From positions 23,276 to 87,275 of the forward strand of contig CAMBEC010000007.1 of the NCBI GenBank assembly GCA_945865485.1: a stretch of 64,000 bases of DNA, written 5' to 3'. This document shows positions 55,511 to 64,000 of this stretch, piece by piece. Within the stretch, counting starts at the first letter, position 1, and each line of letters begins with the position of its first letter. Below the pieces are notes generated by a model that did not search any database, had not been told where the DNA came from, and worked only from the letters and a program-made list of their open reading frames with translations. A program made the position numbers and the translations under genes. Source of the DNA: Rickettsia typhi (GTDB taxonomy: Bacteria; Pseudomonadota; Alphaproteobacteria; Rickettsiales; Rickettsiaceae).

Positions 55511-55861
55511 ATGAGTAATTTATCAGCAAAGGCTTCGATTATACGTTTAAGAACTAGTTCTCAAAAATTGAACTTAGTCGCGGCGGTGATCAGAAATATG
55601 AAAGTTTCAGATGCGTTGGTGCAGCTTACATTTTCGCCAAAGCGTATAGCTATTGATGTAAAAAAATGTTTGCAATCAGCTATTGCTAACGCTGAAAATA
55701 ATATGGGATTAGATATTGATAATCTTGTTGTAAGTTCAGCTACTGTTGGTAACTCTATAGTGATGAAAAGATTTAGAGCTAGAGCAAGGGGTAGAGGGGC
55801 TAAGATTATTAAGCCGTTTAGTAACTTGTATATAACAGTATCCGAAAAAGAGGAGAAATAA
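55511..55861 (+). CDS. rplV: 50S ribosomal protein L22
   Basis: A 116-residue L22 (E. coli 110). The start ATG at 55511 gives [20 protein letters not shown]; an upstream GTG at 55499 would add four residues and abut the rpsS stop. [23 protein letters not shown] (core [15 protein letters not shown]) and the tunnel loop [14 protein letters not shown] follow. The gene ends 1 bp before rpsC. Confidence 0.97.
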   Translation: MSNLSAKASIIRLRTSSQKLNLVAAVIRNMKVSDALVQLTFSPKRIAIDVKKCLQSAIANAENNMGLDIDNLVVSSATVGNSIVMKRFRARARGRGAKIIKPFSNLYITVSEKEEK

Positions 55862-55862
55862 T

Positions 55863-56507
55863 ATGGGACAAAAAGTAAATCCCCATGGTTTTAGAGTAGG
55901 GCCAACATTATTTAAGGGTTGGGAATCTGTGCTTTATGCAGAGAAGGATTATGCTGAAAAATTGTTACAAGATTTAACGGTTAGATCGCTAATCATTAAA
56001 AAATATAAGCTTGCTCAAGTAAGTAGAGTGATAATTCAAAGACCTAGTAATAGTATTGTAGTTAATATACATGCTAAAAAACCTGGTATAATTATTGGAA
56101 AAAGTGGCTCTGACATTGAAAAACTCAAGCGTGATGTGCAAAAGATTACATCAGCTGAAGTTTTTATTAATATCCATGAAATTAAAAAGCCTGGAATTGA
56201 TTCAAATGTTGCGGCACAAACAATTGCTCAACAATTAGAAAGCCGTGTATCATTTAGAAAAGCGATGAAAATGGCGATTCAAAACTGTTTTAAGCAGGGT
56301 GGTAAGGGTATTAAAGTTGCGGTTTCTGGTCGTTTAGGTGGTGCAGAGATTGCAAGAACGGAGTGGTACAGAGAAGGAAGAGTTCCTCTACATACGCTAC
56401 GTGCAGATATTGATTATGGTACAGCTGAGGCTTTAACTACATATGGTATTATCGGTATCAAAGTGTGGGTATATAAAGGCGAATATAGTCAGCAGCCTAG
56501 AAGATAA
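55863..56507 (+). CDS. rpsC: 30S ribosomal protein S3
   Basis: A 214-residue S3 (E. coli 233, with a longer tail). [13 protein letters not shown], the KH-domain GXXG motif in [38 protein letters not shown] (20 residues) and [13 protein letters not shown] are all present. S3 lines the mRNA entry and unwinds message with S4. The gene follows rplV by 1 bp. Confidence 0.98.
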   Translation: MGQKVNPHGFRVGPTLFKGWESVLYAEKDYAEKLLQDLTVRSLIIKKYKLAQVSRVIIQRPSNSIVVNIHAKKPGIIIGKSGSDIEKLKRDVQKITSAEVFINIHEIKKPGIDSNVAAQTIAQQLESRVSFRKAMKMAIQNCFKQGGKGIKVAVSGRLGGAEIARTEWYREGRVPLHTLRADIDYGTAEALTTYGIIGIKVWVYKGEYSQQPRR

Positions 56508-56534
56508 TTATTAATATTAGATTGGAAGATTAAA

Positions 56535-56945
56535 ATGCTAGCTCCAAAAAGGCAAAAATTTAGAAAAGCTCATAAAGGAAGAGTCGCTCCAAAAGCTAAG
56601 AGCGGTACTATGCTTAATTCTGGTATGTTCGGATTGAAGTCACTAGATGGATTGCGTGTTACCGCAAGGCAAATAGAGGCTGCTCGTCGTGCTGCAGTAA
56701 GGCATATGAAAAGGCAGGGCAAGTTTTTTATAAGAATTTTCCCAGACTTGCCTGTTTCTAAGAAACCGAACGAAGTTCGTATGGGTAAAGGTAAAGGATC
56801 TCCTGAATATTTTGCTGTAAGGGTATCCCCTGGAAGAATTATGTTTGAAATTGATGGAGTAAATGAAGATGTGGCAAGAATAGCTTTAGAGCTTGCTGCT
56901 GCAAAGTTACCGGTTAGAACAAAAATAGTACAAAGATATGAGTGA
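56535..56945 (+). CDS. rplP: 50S ribosomal protein L16
   Basis: A 136-residue L16, the same length as in E. coli. [36 protein letters not shown] (20 residues), [20 protein letters not shown] (20 residues) and LPVRTKIVQ are diagnostic. GGAAG at 56524-56528 precedes the ATG. It overlaps rpmC by 8 bp. Confidence 0.98.
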   Translation: MLAPKRQKFRKAHKGRVAPKAKSGTMLNSGMFGLKSLDGLRVTARQIEAARRAAVRHMKRQGKFFIRIFPDLPVSKKPNEVRMGKGKGSPEYFAVRVSPGRIMFEIDGVNEDVARIALELAAAKLPVRTKIVQRYE

Positions 56946-57153
56946 TAAAGAATTTACATCAAAGGCACTTTCTGGTTTAAGCGTTGAAAAATTAAGAGAA
57001 AAAGTTGTTTTTCTAAAAAAAGAACTTTTTAATTTGAGGTTTCAAAAAACTCTAGGGGAGCTAACTAATACAACGAGATTTTCTATGGTAAGAAAAGACA
57101 TAGCTAGGGTAAATACTGAATTAACAAAAAGAAAAGCCGGAGGCTCGAAATAG
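56938..57153 (+). CDS. rpmC: 50S ribosomal protein L29
   Basis: A 71-residue L29 (E. coli 63) made of two helices. [24 protein letters not shown] (core [11 protein letters not shown]) and the later [14 protein letters not shown] fit. It lies at the tunnel exit beside L23. The start overlaps rplP by 8 bp, and rpsQ begins immediately after its stop with no gap. Confidence 0.96.
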   Translation: MSDKEFTSKALSGLSVEKLREKVVFLKKELFNLRFQKTLGELTNTTRFSMVRKDIARVNTELTKRKAGGSK

Positions 57154-57384
57154 ATGCCTAAAAGAATTTTACAAGGCACGGTTGAAAGTGCAACAAATGA
57201 TAAGACGGTTTCAGTAAAGGTTGAAAGAACGTATAGACATCCTTTGTATAAAAAAACTGTAAGAAGATCTACTAAATATGCTGCACATGATGAAAATAAT
57301 GTGTGCAAGGTTGGTGATAAAGTAAGAATCGAAGAATGTAGACCTATTTCCAAGACTAAGTCTTGGGTGGTAATGGGCGAATAA
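57154..57384 (+). CDS. rpsQ: 30S ribosomal protein S17
   Basis: A 76-residue S17 (E. coli 84). [38 protein letters not shown] (19 residues), [18 protein letters not shown] are family blocks. It binds 16S rRNA early in assembly. It closes the S10 operon; a 73-bp gap with a promoter-like sequence follows. Confidence 0.97.
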   Translation: MPKRILQGTVESATNDKTVSVKVERTYRHPLYKKTVRRSTKYAAHDENNVCKVGDKVRIEECRPISKTKSWVVMGE

Positions 57385-57388
57385 GTCG

Positions 57389-57417
57389 TTGACTTTTTGG
57401 GGCGGTTTCTGTATTTT
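57389..57417 (+). promoter_or_regulatory. Possible promoter ahead of rplN (start of spc operon)
   Basis: TTGACT at 57389-57394, a 17-bp spacer, and TATTTT at 57412-57417 lie in the 73-bp gap between rpsQ and rplN. The -35 is good and the -10 differs at two bases from TATAAT. It would give a separate start for the spc operon. In some bacteria S10 and spc are read as one unit, so the call is moderate. Confidence 0.4.
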
Positions 57418-57457
57418 GTCCTTTGTTTAATGTTATATGAATTGGAAGTTTTGAATT

Positions 57458-57826
57458 ATGATTCAGATGCAGAGTATGCTTGATGTTGCAGATAACTCAG
57501 GTGCGAAAAAAGTGATGTGTATTAAAGTCCTTGGGGGCTCTGCTCGTATGATATCTGGTTGTGGTGATGTTATTGTAGTATCAATAAAATCAGCATCTCC
57601 TGGTGGCAAAGTTAAGAAAGGTGAAGTGCACAGAGGTCTTATTGTAAGAACTAAAAAAGGTGTGAGAAGGCCTGACGGGAGTACTATCAAATTTGATTCA
57701 AACTCGATAGTTCTTGTTAATAAGCAGAACGAGCCTATAGGTACGAGAGTTTTTGGGCCAGTTCCTAGAGAGCTTCGTGGAAAGGGGTTTATGAAAATAA
57801 TTTCCCTTGCGGAAGAGGTGATTTAA
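57458..57826 (+). CDS. rplN: 50S ribosomal protein L14
   Basis: A 122-residue L14 (E. coli 123). [41 protein letters not shown] (core [18 protein letters not shown]), and [21 protein letters not shown] end ([14 protein letters not shown]) are present. It forms intersubunit bridges with the small subunit. It starts the spc operon here and ends directly before rplX. Confidence 0.98.
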   Translation: MIQMQSMLDVADNSGAKKVMCIKVLGGSARMISGCGDVIVVSIKSASPGGKVKKGEVHRGLIVRTKKGVRRPDGSTIKFDSNSIVLVNKQNEPIGTRVFGPVPRELRGKGFMKIISLAEEVI

Positions 57827-58156
57827 ATGAGTAAATTGAAAATTAAAAAAGGCGACACAGTTAAGGTAATAACTGGTAAAAGCAAAGGTAAGGTAGGGGA
57901 TGTATTAAAAGTATTCCCGTCTGAGAAGAAGCTAATAGTTTCTGGTGTAAATCTTGCAAAAAAACATACTAAGGCAACTCAAACGAGTGAAGGTGGTATA
58001 GTGCAGAAAGAGCTTCCTATTCATATATCGAATGTAAGTCATATTGACCCTAAGACGAATGAAATTACAAAAATAGGATATAAAGTTCTAGAAGGCGGTA
58101 AAAAAGTTAGGTTTGCCAAAAAATCTGGTGAAATAATTTCTAAGGAAGGTAAATAA
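57827..58156 (+). CDS. rplX: 50S ribosomal protein L24
   Basis: A 109-residue L24 (E. coli 104). The KOW motif is [20 protein letters not shown] (20 residues), followed by [15 protein letters not shown] and the usual basic tail. L24 starts 50S assembly at the 5' end of 23S rRNA. It begins directly after the rplN stop and shares one base with rplE. Confidence 0.97.
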   Translation: MSKLKIKKGDTVKVITGKSKGKVGDVLKVFPSEKKLIVSGVNLAKKHTKATQTSEGGIVQKELPIHISNVSHIDPKTNEITKIGYKVLEGGKKVRFAKKSGEIISKEGK

Positions 58157-58698
58157 TGTTGCTCAGGTTTAAAGAGCTTTATAGTAAGCAGATAATTAAA
58201 ACTTTACAGGATGAGTTTAAGTATCCTAATAAACATCAGATGCCTAAATTGTCAAAAATTGTGGTAAATATGGGTGTTGGCGATGCAGTGCTTGATTCAA
58301 AAGTTATTAATCATGCGATAAGTGATATGACTGCCATTACTGGACAGAAGCCTTATACTACTTACGCTAAGAAATCTATCGCGAGCTTTAAGCTACGTGA
58401 AGGTATGAAGCTTGGTTGTAAAGTTACGCTAAGAAGAGATAGAATGTTCGAATTCTTGGAGAGGTTAGTTCTTGTTGCTTTGCCTAGGGTGAAGGAATTT
58501 AAAGGCTTGTCTGTTAAGAGTTTTGACGGAAAAGGTAATATCACTTTTGGTATTAAAGAGCAGATAGTTTTTCCTGAAATCAATTATGATAAAATTGATA
58601 AAATAAGGGGTATGGATATTACTATTGTAACTACTGCGAAGACAAACGAAGAAGCAAAACTATTGCTTTCTGGGTTTAACCTTCCATTCTACAATTAA
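58156..58698 (+). CDS. rplE: 50S ribosomal protein L5
   Basis: A 180-residue L5 (E. coli 179). [38 protein letters not shown] (20 residues), [17 protein letters not shown] and the [18 protein letters not shown] end are diagnostic. L5 binds 5S rRNA and P-site tRNA. Its ATG shares one base with the rplX TAA. Confidence 0.98.
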   Translation: MLLRFKELYSKQIIKTLQDEFKYPNKHQMPKLSKIVVNMGVGDAVLDSKVINHAISDMTAITGQKPYTTYAKKSIASFKLREGMKLGCKVTLRRDRMFEFLERLVLVALPRVKEFKGLSVKSFDGKGNITFGIKEQIVFPEINYDKIDKIRGMDITIVTTAKTNEEAKLLLSGFNLPFYN

Positions 58699-58721
58699 AG
58701 TTTAATTAAAAGCACAAAAAT

Positions 58722-59027
58722 ATGGCAAAAATTGGATCTATAAACAGAAACGAGAAAAGGAAAAAGTTAGTAAAATCTTTCAAACTGAAAAGGGAAGCGT
58801 TATCTAGTCAAATACAAGATAAGAAGCTGCCGCTTGAAGAGAGATTTGAGTTGGTTTTGAAACTAGCTGATTTGCCAAGAAATTCTGCAAAAAATAGAAT
58901 TAGAAATAGATGTGCAATAACAGGGAGACCAAGAGGTTTTCATCGTAAGATGGGTTTGTCCCGTAATGTACTTAGAGAATTGGCGGCGAAAGGAATGCTT
59001 CCTGGTGTTATTAAAGCCAGCTGGTAA
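58722..59027 (+). CDS. rpsN: 30S ribosomal protein S14 (zinc-free long form)
   Basis: A 101-residue S14, same length as E. coli. It is the long form without the CXXC-X-CXXC zinc site: only one Cys lies in [20 protein letters not shown] (20 residues). [18 protein letters not shown] and the LPGVIKASW end are typical. It is 23 bp after rplE and 34 bp ahead of rpsH. Confidence 0.97.
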   Translation: MAKIGSINRNEKRKKLVKSFKLKREALSSQIQDKKLPLEERFELVLKLADLPRNSAKNRIRNRCAITGRPRGFHRKMGLSRNVLRELAAKGMLPGVIKASW

Positions 59028-59061
59028 AGAAACAAATATTTAAAGATTAGGAATTATCATT

Positions 59062-59454
59062 ATGTCGATGTCAGATAATATTGCGGATATGCTAACTAGG
59101 ATTAGAAATGGTCAAAAGAGCAAGCTCCTTAACGTAGCTTTGCCTATGTCTAATCTTAAGTGTACGGTTCTTGATGTGTTAAAAAGCGAGGGGTTTATCG
59201 TTGGTTACACAAAAGATGTGGAAAAAAGAGTGATTGATATTTCTTTGAAATATTCACGTGTTGGAGAGCCAGCAATATCTGAAATCCACAGAGTGTCTAA
59301 ACCAGGGAAAAGGATTTATTCTTCAATTAACGATTTGCCTGGTTATTTTAATAACATGGGTATTCATATTTTGTCTACATCTCATGGTGTTATGTCTGAT
59401 AGGCAAGCCAAAAAAGTGAATGTAGGCGGCGAAGTAATTTGTAAAGTATTTTAG
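59062..59454 (+). CDS. rpsH: 30S ribosomal protein S8
   Basis: A 130-residue S8, same length as E. coli. [16 protein letters not shown] at the start, [16 protein letters not shown] in the middle and [16 protein letters not shown] near the end with GGEVICKVF are family blocks. Met1 or Met3 may be used. In E. coli S8 represses the spc operon by binding near rplE; here that is only family knowledge. Confidence 0.97.
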   Translation: MSMSDNIADMLTRIRNGQKSKLLNVALPMSNLKCTVLDVLKSEGFIVGYTKDVEKRVIDISLKYSRVGEPAISEIHRVSKPGKRIYSSINDLPGYFNNMGIHILSTSHGVMSDRQAKKVNVGGEVICKVF

Positions 59455-59463
59455 AGTTTTGTA

Positions 59464-59991
59464 ATGTCAAGAGTAGGTAAATTACCGATCCCAGTTCCGG
59501 CAGGGGTAAAAGTCGAAATCTCTGGTTTGAATATAAAAATTCAAGGGCCAAAAGGAGTTCTTGAGAAAGTTTTTGCTGGGCAGATTTCTATAGATCATAT
59601 AGATGGATTTATTATTGTAAAACCACTGTCTGAAGAAGCGAGAGCTATGTGGGGTACTGCAAGAAGTATTATCAATGGGATGGTTAAAGGAGTTACTTTA
59701 GGTTTTACTGAAGAACTTGAAGTTAATGGCGTTGGTTACAGAGCTTCCGTAAAGGGAAAATACCTTAATTTGACTCTCGGTAAGAGTCATAATACTAAGA
59801 TTGAAATTCCTGAGGGGATTAAAGTAGAAGCGCCAAAGCAAAATATAATTGTTCTTGAGTCTCATGATAAGCAGAAATTAGGACAGTATGTTGCTATTAT
59901 TCGTAATCAGAGGCCGCCAGAGCCTTATAAAGGTAAAGGTATTAGGCGCAAAGGTGAGTATGTACAAAGAAAAGAAGGTAAGAAAGGTTAG
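59464..59991 (+). CDS. rplF: 50S ribosomal protein L6
   Basis: A 175-residue L6 (E. coli 177). [38 protein letters not shown] (20 residues), [14 protein letters not shown] and [20 protein letters not shown] (20 residues) are diagnostic. It lies near the factor-binding site. A 107-bp gap follows, unusual for the spc operon, with a perfect 11-bp hairpin and a repeated leader. Confidence 0.98.
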   Translation: MSRVGKLPIPVPAGVKVEISGLNIKIQGPKGVLEKVFAGQISIDHIDGFIIVKPLSEEARAMWGTARSIINGMVKGVTLGFTEELEVNGVGYRASVKGKYLNLTLGKSHNTKIEIPEGIKVEAPKQNIIVLESHDKQKLGQYVAIIRNQRPPEPYKGKGIRRKGEYVQRKEGKKG

Positions 59992-60000
59992 TTTTTAACT

Positions 60001-60033
60001 TTAGTTTAGGATGAAGTAGTTTTCCTAAACTAA
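60001..60033 (+). promoter_or_regulatory. Perfect 11-bp hairpin between rplF and rplR
   Basis: TTAGTTTAGGA (60001-60011) pairs exactly with TCCTAAACTAA (60023-60033) around an 11-base loop. The stem is AT-rich and followed by TAAAATTTTCTTC, so it may act as a weak terminator, attenuator or mRNA processing site within the spc operon. Confidence 0.6.
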
Positions 60034-60038
60034 TAAAA

Positions 60039-60086
60039 TTTTCTTCAATATTATAGCTGGATTTAGGGTGTGTTATCTTAAATTCG
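60039..60086 (+). repeat. Leader repeat, copy 1 (ahead of rplR)
   Basis: TTTTCTTCAATATTATAGCT and the following GGATTTA, then TTATCTTAAATTCG, match the sequence at 61834-61886 ahead of secY with two or three substitutions and a 5-bp length difference in the middle. Both lie 12-31 bp before a start codon inside the spc operon. Confidence 0.65.
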
Positions 60087-60098
60087 CACTTTAGGGGT

Positions 60099-60467
60099 AT
60101 GAGTATTATTATGAGTTCAAGTAACCAAAGCTTCATAAAAAGAAGACAAAGAGTAAGAACAAAGCTAAAAAAAGTATCTGACAGAAATAGATTGTCTGTT
60201 TTTAAATCTGGGCGTCATGTGTATGCTCAAATTATAGATGATTCTACCTCAAGAACTTTAGTAGCTGCATCTACTTTGGATAAGGAAATTAGGAAGCCGG
60301 CTAAGTCAAACTGTAACATAGAATTTGCAATTAAAGTTGGTAAACTCCTTGCTGATCGTGCAGAGAAAAAGTCAATAAAGCTTGTTGCTTTTGATAAAGG
60401 TGGTCATAAGTACCATGGTGTTGTGAAGGCTCTTGCTGATGAAGCAAGAAAAAAACTGCAATTTTAA
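60099..60467 (+). CDS. rplR: 50S ribosomal protein L18
   Basis: A 122-residue L18 (E. coli 117). KRRQRVRTKLKKVSDRNRLS (20 residues), VFKSGRHVYAQIIDD and FDKGGHKYHGVVKALADEAR (20 residues) are diagnostic. It binds 5S rRNA. The start may be ATG 60099, directly against AGGGGT, or more likely ATG 60111, which leaves 13 bases after AGGGG; both are in frame and give near-identical proteins. The leader repeat lies just upstream. Confidence 0.96.
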   Translation: MSIIMSSSNQSFIKRRQRVRTKLKKVSDRNRLSVFKSGRHVYAQIIDDSTSRTLVAASTLDKEIRKPAKSNCNIEFAIKVGKLLADRAEKKSIKLVAFDKGGHKYHGVVKALADEARKKLQF

Positions 60468-60479
60468 TAGAGAAAATAG

Positions 60480-60989
60480 ATGTCTAAAAATACAGATAGC
60501 GTAGTAGAAGACCTAGTTCACGTAAACAGAGTAACGAAAGTTGTTAAGGGTGGTCGTAACTTTTCTTTCGCAGCGATTGTGATAGTGGGTGATGAAAATG
60601 GCAGAGTAGGTTATGGAAATGGTAAAGCCAAAGAAGTAACGGAAGCTCGTGCTAAAGCTACAAAAGATGCAAGAAATAATATGATTACTGTGCCTCTATA
60701 TAAAGGAAGAACAATTCACCATGATGTGATAGGCAAAAGTGGTGCAGCCAAGGTGCTATTGAGGAGAGCTGCTCCTGGTACTGGGGTGATTGCTGGTGGA
60801 CCATTAAGGTCTATTTTTGGTCGTTTGGGGATAGAAGATATAGTAGCAAAATCTTTAGGGTCATCTAGTCCAAATGCTATGATTGCCGCAACTTTTAATG
60901 CTTTAAAGAATCTTAGTTCTCCAAAAGATATTGCAGCTCGAAGAGATAAGAATATTTCAGAATTATCTGTAAATTCTTCTGGTATTTAA
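60480..60989 (+). CDS. rpsE: 30S ribosomal protein S5
   Basis: A 169-residue S5 (E. coli 167). [20 protein letters not shown] (20 residues), [20 protein letters not shown] (20 residues), [20 protein letters not shown] (20 residues) and the later [17 protein letters not shown] are diagnostic. S5 helps decoding fidelity and mRNA entry. It starts 12 bp after rplR. Confidence 0.98.
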   Translation: MSKNTDSVVEDLVHVNRVTKVVKGGRNFSFAAIVIVGDENGRVGYGNGKAKEVTEARAKATKDARNNMITVPLYKGRTIHHDVIGKSGAAKVLLRRAAPGTGVIAGGPLRSIFGRLGIEDIVAKSLGSSSPNAMIAATFNALKNLSSPKDIAARRDKNISELSVNSSGI

Positions 60990-61019
60990 TCGAATTAAAT
61001 TAAAATTGATAGTAGTGGC

Positions 61020-61229
61020 ATGACTGAGAAAAAAGTAAAAGCAAAAACTAAAGGTCAAATTAAAGTAACTCAAACTGGTAGCCCAATTGGTCGTCCAGAC
61101 GCTCAGCGTAGAACTTTGATTGGTCTTGGCTTAAATAAACTAAGCAGAACAAGAGTACTCGAAGACACGCCCTCAGTTAGAGGAATGGTTGGCAAAGTTA
61201 GGCACTTAGTAAGTGTAGAAACTGTATAA
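61020..61229 (+). CDS. rpmD: 50S ribosomal protein L30
   Basis: A 69-residue L30 (E. coli 59) with a short basic N-terminal extension ([13 protein letters not shown]). [20 protein letters not shown] (20 residues), [20 protein letters not shown] (20 residues) and [13 protein letters not shown] are family blocks. It lies between rpsE and rplO, the normal order. Confidence 0.96.
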   Translation: MTEKKVKAKTKGQIKVTQTGSPIGRPDAQRRTLIGLGLNKLSRTRVLEDTPSVRGMVGKVRHLVSVETV

Positions 61230-61244
61230 TAAGGAATTATGGTT

Positions 61245-61718
61245 ATGAAATTAAACACATTATTTAATATACCGGGCTCTAAAAAACCAAGAAAAAGAGT
61301 TGGCAGAGGTAATGGTAGCGGTACTGGTCGGACTTGTGGTAAAGGTGAAAAGGGACAAAAGTCTAGGTCTGGTGTTGCAATTAAAACTGAAGGCGGACAA
61401 ATGCCTTTGATTAAGCGTTTGCCAAAAAGAGGGTTTAGATGCTCCAAATCTATACAATATACACCAATAAGTCTTGCTGATATTGAAGCTTTGATTTCAA
61501 TGAAGCGTATTGACAGTGCTAATAGTATTAATAAAGATCTTCTTGTTGATATTGGTTATATCAAAAGCAAAATGGTACCTGTTAAATTGCTGGGTGGTCT
61601 TGAAAAAGTAGAGCACAAGCTTACAATCGAATTAGATGCCTGTTCAGAAGGCGCAAAAATAGTTGTTGAAAAAGCTGGTGGTAAAGTTTTGGCAAAAACT
61701 CCAGTTTTAGATAATTAA
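61245..61718 (+). CDS. rplO: 50S ribosomal protein L15
   Basis: A 157-residue L15 (E. coli 144). KPRKRVGRGNGSGTGRTCGK (20 residues), GEKGQKSRSGVAIKTEGGQM (20 residues) and LIKRLPKRGF are diagnostic. I choose ATG 61245, nine bases after AAGGA (61231-61235), because it gives the usual MKLNTL start; ATG 61239 lies only three bases from that site. A 199-bp gap to secY follows, with the second leader repeat. Confidence 0.96.
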   Translation: MKLNTLFNIPGSKKPRKRVGRGNGSGTGRTCGKGEKGQKSRSGVAIKTEGGQMPLIKRLPKRGFRCSKSIQYTPISLADIEALISMKRIDSANSINKDLLVDIGYIKSKMVPVKLLGGLEKVEHKLTIELDACSEGAKIVVEKAGGKVLAKTPVLDN

Positions 61719-61833
61719 ATATAGGCTTAAGAAGTAAAGTTTGGAATGGTTAAAGTCTTAATTCTAAATATATTTTTGTAAAAATAACAAATTATAGTTT
61801 TGAAGATTTAAGTTCATAGCTACCATTAGCAGA

Positions 61834-61886
61834 TTTTCTTCAATATTATAACTGAATTTATGGTAGTAAGTCTTATCTTGAATTCG
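61834..61886 (+). repeat. Leader repeat, copy 2 (ahead of secY)
   Basis: TTTTCTTCAATATTATAACT, GAATTTA and TTATCTTGAATTCG reproduce the sequence at 60039-60086. It ends 31 bp before the secY start. A TACCAT (61821-61826) / ATGGTA (61860-61865) inverted repeat partly encloses it. The 199-bp gap is otherwise AT-rich with no gene. Confidence 0.65.
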
Positions 61887-61917
61887 TAAATTCGTATTTT
61901 AAACTAGATTAAGTATA

Positions 61918-63207
61918 ATGCAAAAATCGAAAGGAGAGCTTAGTAGCAGAATTATATTCACTTTGAGTGTCTTGGTTGTCTGTAGATTTGGCTCTTTTAT
62001 TCCAATACCTGGAATAGATTCTATAGCATTAGCCAGCTTTGCTCAGCAAAATCAGGGCGGAATTCTTGGTATGTTTAACATGCTGTCAGGGGGTTCTCTT
62101 GAAAGAATGTCTATTTTTGCCTTAGCAATCATGCCCTATATTACAGCATCAATTGTCATTCAACTGATGACAATTGCCTACAAACCACTAGAGAATCTAA
62201 AAAAGGACGGTGAAGTTGGGCGTCGTAAAATTAACCAACTTTCAAGATATCTTACTGTTTTATTTGCGGCTTTTCAAGCTTATGGAGTAACGCTTGGATT
62301 GGAGTCAACAATAACTCCACACGGTCCAGTTGTCATTATTGCTCCTATGATTTTTAAAATATCAACTATTACCACTCTTGTAGTAGGTACTATATTTTTG
62401 ATGTGGCTAGGCGAGCAGATTTCATCTAGAGGAATTGGTAATGGGACATCTTTGATAATTTTCATAGGTATTGTTTCTGGTTTACCAAGCGCCGTTATTG
62501 GTATGTTTGAGCTTTCTCGTAAAGGGGCAATGTCTCCTTTGGTTGTTATGGCTATATGTGCCGGGGTGTTAATAATGATTGCCACGATCATTTTTTTCGA
62601 GCGTGCGCAGAGAAAGGTGCTTGTACAATATCCGAAAAGGCAGGTGGGTAATAAGATATATGGTGGAGATTCCACGCATATGCCGCTCAAGCTTAATACT
62701 TCTGGGGTAATTCCTCCGATTTTTGCAAGTTCTGTTTTGCTCTTTCCAGCAACTATTTCTGATTTTTCTGGGAAAGACTCAGAAATAATGGGTATAATTT
62801 CACGTTATTTAGGTCATGGGAAGCCGTTATTTATTCTTCTGTATATTTCGTTGATAATGTTTTTTAGCTTTTTTTATACCGCTGTGGTATTTAATTCTGA
62901 AGAGACGGCCAACAATCTAAGGAAGCACGGTGCTTATGTACCGGGAAGAAGGCCAGGCAAAAATACAGCCGAATATTTTGATTATTTATTAACCAGGCTC
63001 ACGGTTATTGGCAGTATATATTTAGCATTTGTATGTATAGTTCCTGAGTTGTTGATGAATAAATTTTCTGTAGCATTTGCTTTGGGTGGAACAAGTTTTT
63101 TAATTGTAGTTAATGTCGTGCTTGACACTTTCACGCAAGTACAAACTCATCTTTTTAGTGCTAGGTATGAAGGACTAGTAAAAAAAATGAGGTTAAAAGA
63201 GAAATGA
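61918..63207 (+). CDS. secY: Protein translocase subunit SecY
   Basis: A 429-residue channel protein of the Sec translocon with ten hydrophobic segments (E. coli 443). [35 protein letters not shown] (19 residues), [19 protein letters not shown] (19 residues) and [20 protein letters not shown] (20 residues) are family blocks. It begins with [11 protein letters not shown] at ATG 61918. Its stop overlaps the adk start by 4 bp (ATGA). Confidence 0.98.
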   Translation: MQKSKGELSSRIIFTLSVLVVCRFGSFIPIPGIDSIALASFAQQNQGGILGMFNMLSGGSLERMSIFALAIMPYITASIVIQLMTIAYKPLENLKKDGEVGRRKINQLSRYLTVLFAAFQAYGVTLGLESTITPHGPVVIIAPMIFKISTITTLVVGTIFLMWLGEQISSRGIGNGTSLIIFIGIVSGLPSAVIGMFELSRKGAMSPLVVMAICAGVLIMIATIIFFERAQRKVLVQYPKRQVGNKIYGGDSTHMPLKLNTSGVIPPIFASSVLLFPATISDFSGKDSEIMGIISRYLGHGKPLFILLYISLIMFFSFFYTAVVFNSEETANNLRKHGAYVPGRRPGKNTAEYFDYLLTRLTVIGSIYLAFVCIVPELLMNKFSVAFALGGTSFLIVVNVVLDTFTQVQTHLFSARYEGLVKKMRLKEK

Positions 63208-63851
63208 TAAAGAGAATAATAATTTTAATGGGTCCTCCTGGGTCTGGTAAGGGCACTCATGGTGCAATTCTTTCGAAAGATCTATTTTTGTCGCATATAT
63301 CTACCGGTGATATTTTTAGAAAGATGATCCAAGAAGATACTGCTGAGTCAAAAATGCTTGCAAGTTATATGAATGAAGGTAAATTGGTTCCCTCAGACTT
63401 GGTTAATAAAATAGTTAGGAAATATATTTTATCTGACGAATGTAAAAGTGGATGTATTCTTGATGGTTATCCTAGGACTCTTGAACAAGCAGAGTATTTT
63501 ATTGAAAATATAGATGCGGATATTAGCACTATTTTCTTTAATCTTGATAATGATGTAGCAATAAAACGTATTTTAGGGCGCTTCAACTGTGTTTCATGCG
63601 GTAGGATCTATAACGAATATTTTGACAAACCATCAAAGGCTGGTGTGTGTGATGAATGTGGTTCACACGACCTGTTAGCGAGGTTGGATGATGATCAAGA
63701 TACGATTGTTGCTAGGTTAGATGAATATAGAAAAGAGACGCTTCCTATGGTCGAATATTACAAAAAGAAAGGTAAGTTCCATATTGTGAATGCTGGTCAA
63801 TCAAAGCAAAAGGTTGCCGATGAAGTGGCATCTATTGTAAAAAAGATTTGA
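63204..63851 (+). CDS. adk: Adenylate kinase
   Basis: A 215-residue kinase that equilibrates ATP, ADP and AMP (E. coli 214). The P-loop is [12 protein letters not shown], the AMP site has [12 protein letters not shown] and [14 protein letters not shown]. The LID holds four cysteines, [12 protein letters not shown] and CDECG, which should bind zinc, unlike the E. coli enzyme. Start overlaps secY by 4 bp, the common secY-adk pairing. Confidence 0.97.
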   Translation: MIKRIIILMGPPGSGKGTHGAILSKDLFLSHISTGDIFRKMIQEDTAESKMLASYMNEGKLVPSDLVNKIVRKYILSDECKSGCILDGYPRTLEQAEYFIENIDADISTIFFNLDNDVAIKRILGRFNCVSCGRIYNEYFDKPSKAGVCDECGSHDLLARLDDDQDTIVARLDEYRKETLPMVEYYKKKGKFHIVNAGQSKQKVADEVASIVKKI

Positions 63852-63914
63852 CTTTGTTGAATATTTTTATATTATTCTGATTCTAATTATTTTTTATAAA
63901 ATTGGAGAGTTTTT

Positions 63915-64000
63915 GTGGCAAGGATTGCAGGTGTAAATATTCCACCGAATAAAAGATTGGTGATTAGTTTGACATATATTTATGGTATAGGGCTTACTGC
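63915..64000 (+). CDS. rpsM: 30S ribosomal protein S13 (3' end outside window)
   Basis: A frame starting at GTG 63915 with GGAG at 63904-63907, giving (M)[18 protein letters not shown] followed by TYIYGIGLT, the unmistakable N-terminus of S13. Only the first 28 codons are in the window. It follows adk by 63 bp, the expected order leading to the alpha operon. Confidence 0.95.
   Translation, partial: MARIAGVNIPPNKRLVISLTYIYGIGLT

Noticed and set aside
1..64000. CRISPR arrays, insertion sequences, prophage, riboswitches
   Set aside because: No regularly spaced direct repeats, transposase or integrase motifs, phage structural genes or recognisable riboswitch folds were seen; this was by reading, not by a model search.

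Overview
The window is AT-rich chromosomal DNA from an alphaproteobacterium, most likely an obligate intracellular member of the Rickettsiales close to Rickettsiaceae. The evidence is gene content: a nuoA-F cluster ending in nuoF with small inserted genes, a dispersed VirB/VirD4 (rvh-type) type IV secretion cluster with a half-length VirB9, a DUF2660-like protein, tRNA-Tyr/tRNA-Gly/tuf ahead of the S10 ribosomal operon, and scattered GC-richer palindromic elements. No species is claimed. No transposase, phage gene or CRISPR array was seen.

Layout. 1-2802: 3' part of a TamB-like gene. 2.8-23.2 kb: housekeeping genes (parC, a GltB-like FMN protein, a C-terminally short kup, lpdA, an apparently exported Hsp20, a VOC protein, a NDUFAF5/BioC-like methyltransferase, a lytic transglycosylase, DUF167, a tandem-repeat lipoprotein, htpG, coaD, alr, mlaE-mlaF, rplU-rpmA, a P-loop kinase, a compact glutamine-synthetase-like protein, pgeF, ccmC, fdxA). 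23.4-33.4 kb: an 11-gene, tightly overlapping, one-strand glycan cluster that should make a CDP-linked 6-deoxy sugar, probably C-methylated and aminated, and attach or modify it. 33.5-39.7 kb: minus-strand nuoABCDE-(unknown)-nuoF-(SpeE-like) cluster. 39.9-41.4 kb: a three-gene flagellar proximal-rod cassette (flgB, flgC, fliE) in which FlgB and FlgC carry Sec-type signal peptides. 41.8-44.3 kb: DUF2660-like protein, cytochrome b561 and Ppx/GppA. 44.5-49.8 kb: minus-strand virB8-virB9(short)-virB10-virB11-virD4. 50-51.1 kb: rlmB, tRNA-Tyr(GTA), tRNA-Gly(TCC). 51.2-64 kb: tuf, the S10 and spc operons to secY, adk and the 5' end of rpsM.

How it fits together. Much of the non-ribosomal content concerns the envelope: TamB (outer-membrane biogenesis), MlaE/F (lipid transport), Alr, lytic transglycosylase and PgeF (peptidoglycan), the CDP-sugar cluster (surface glycan), the T4SS channel and the odd rod cassette. 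Energy genes (complex I, LpdA, CcmC, FdxA, cytochrome b561) show a respiring cell. The features most worth follow-up are the signal-peptide-bearing FlgB/FlgC set, the glycan cluster, the VirB9 half-protein, the compact glutamine-synthetase-like protein, a cloverleaf-like palindromic element with a degenerate second copy, and a duplicated leader sequence in front of both rplR and secY.
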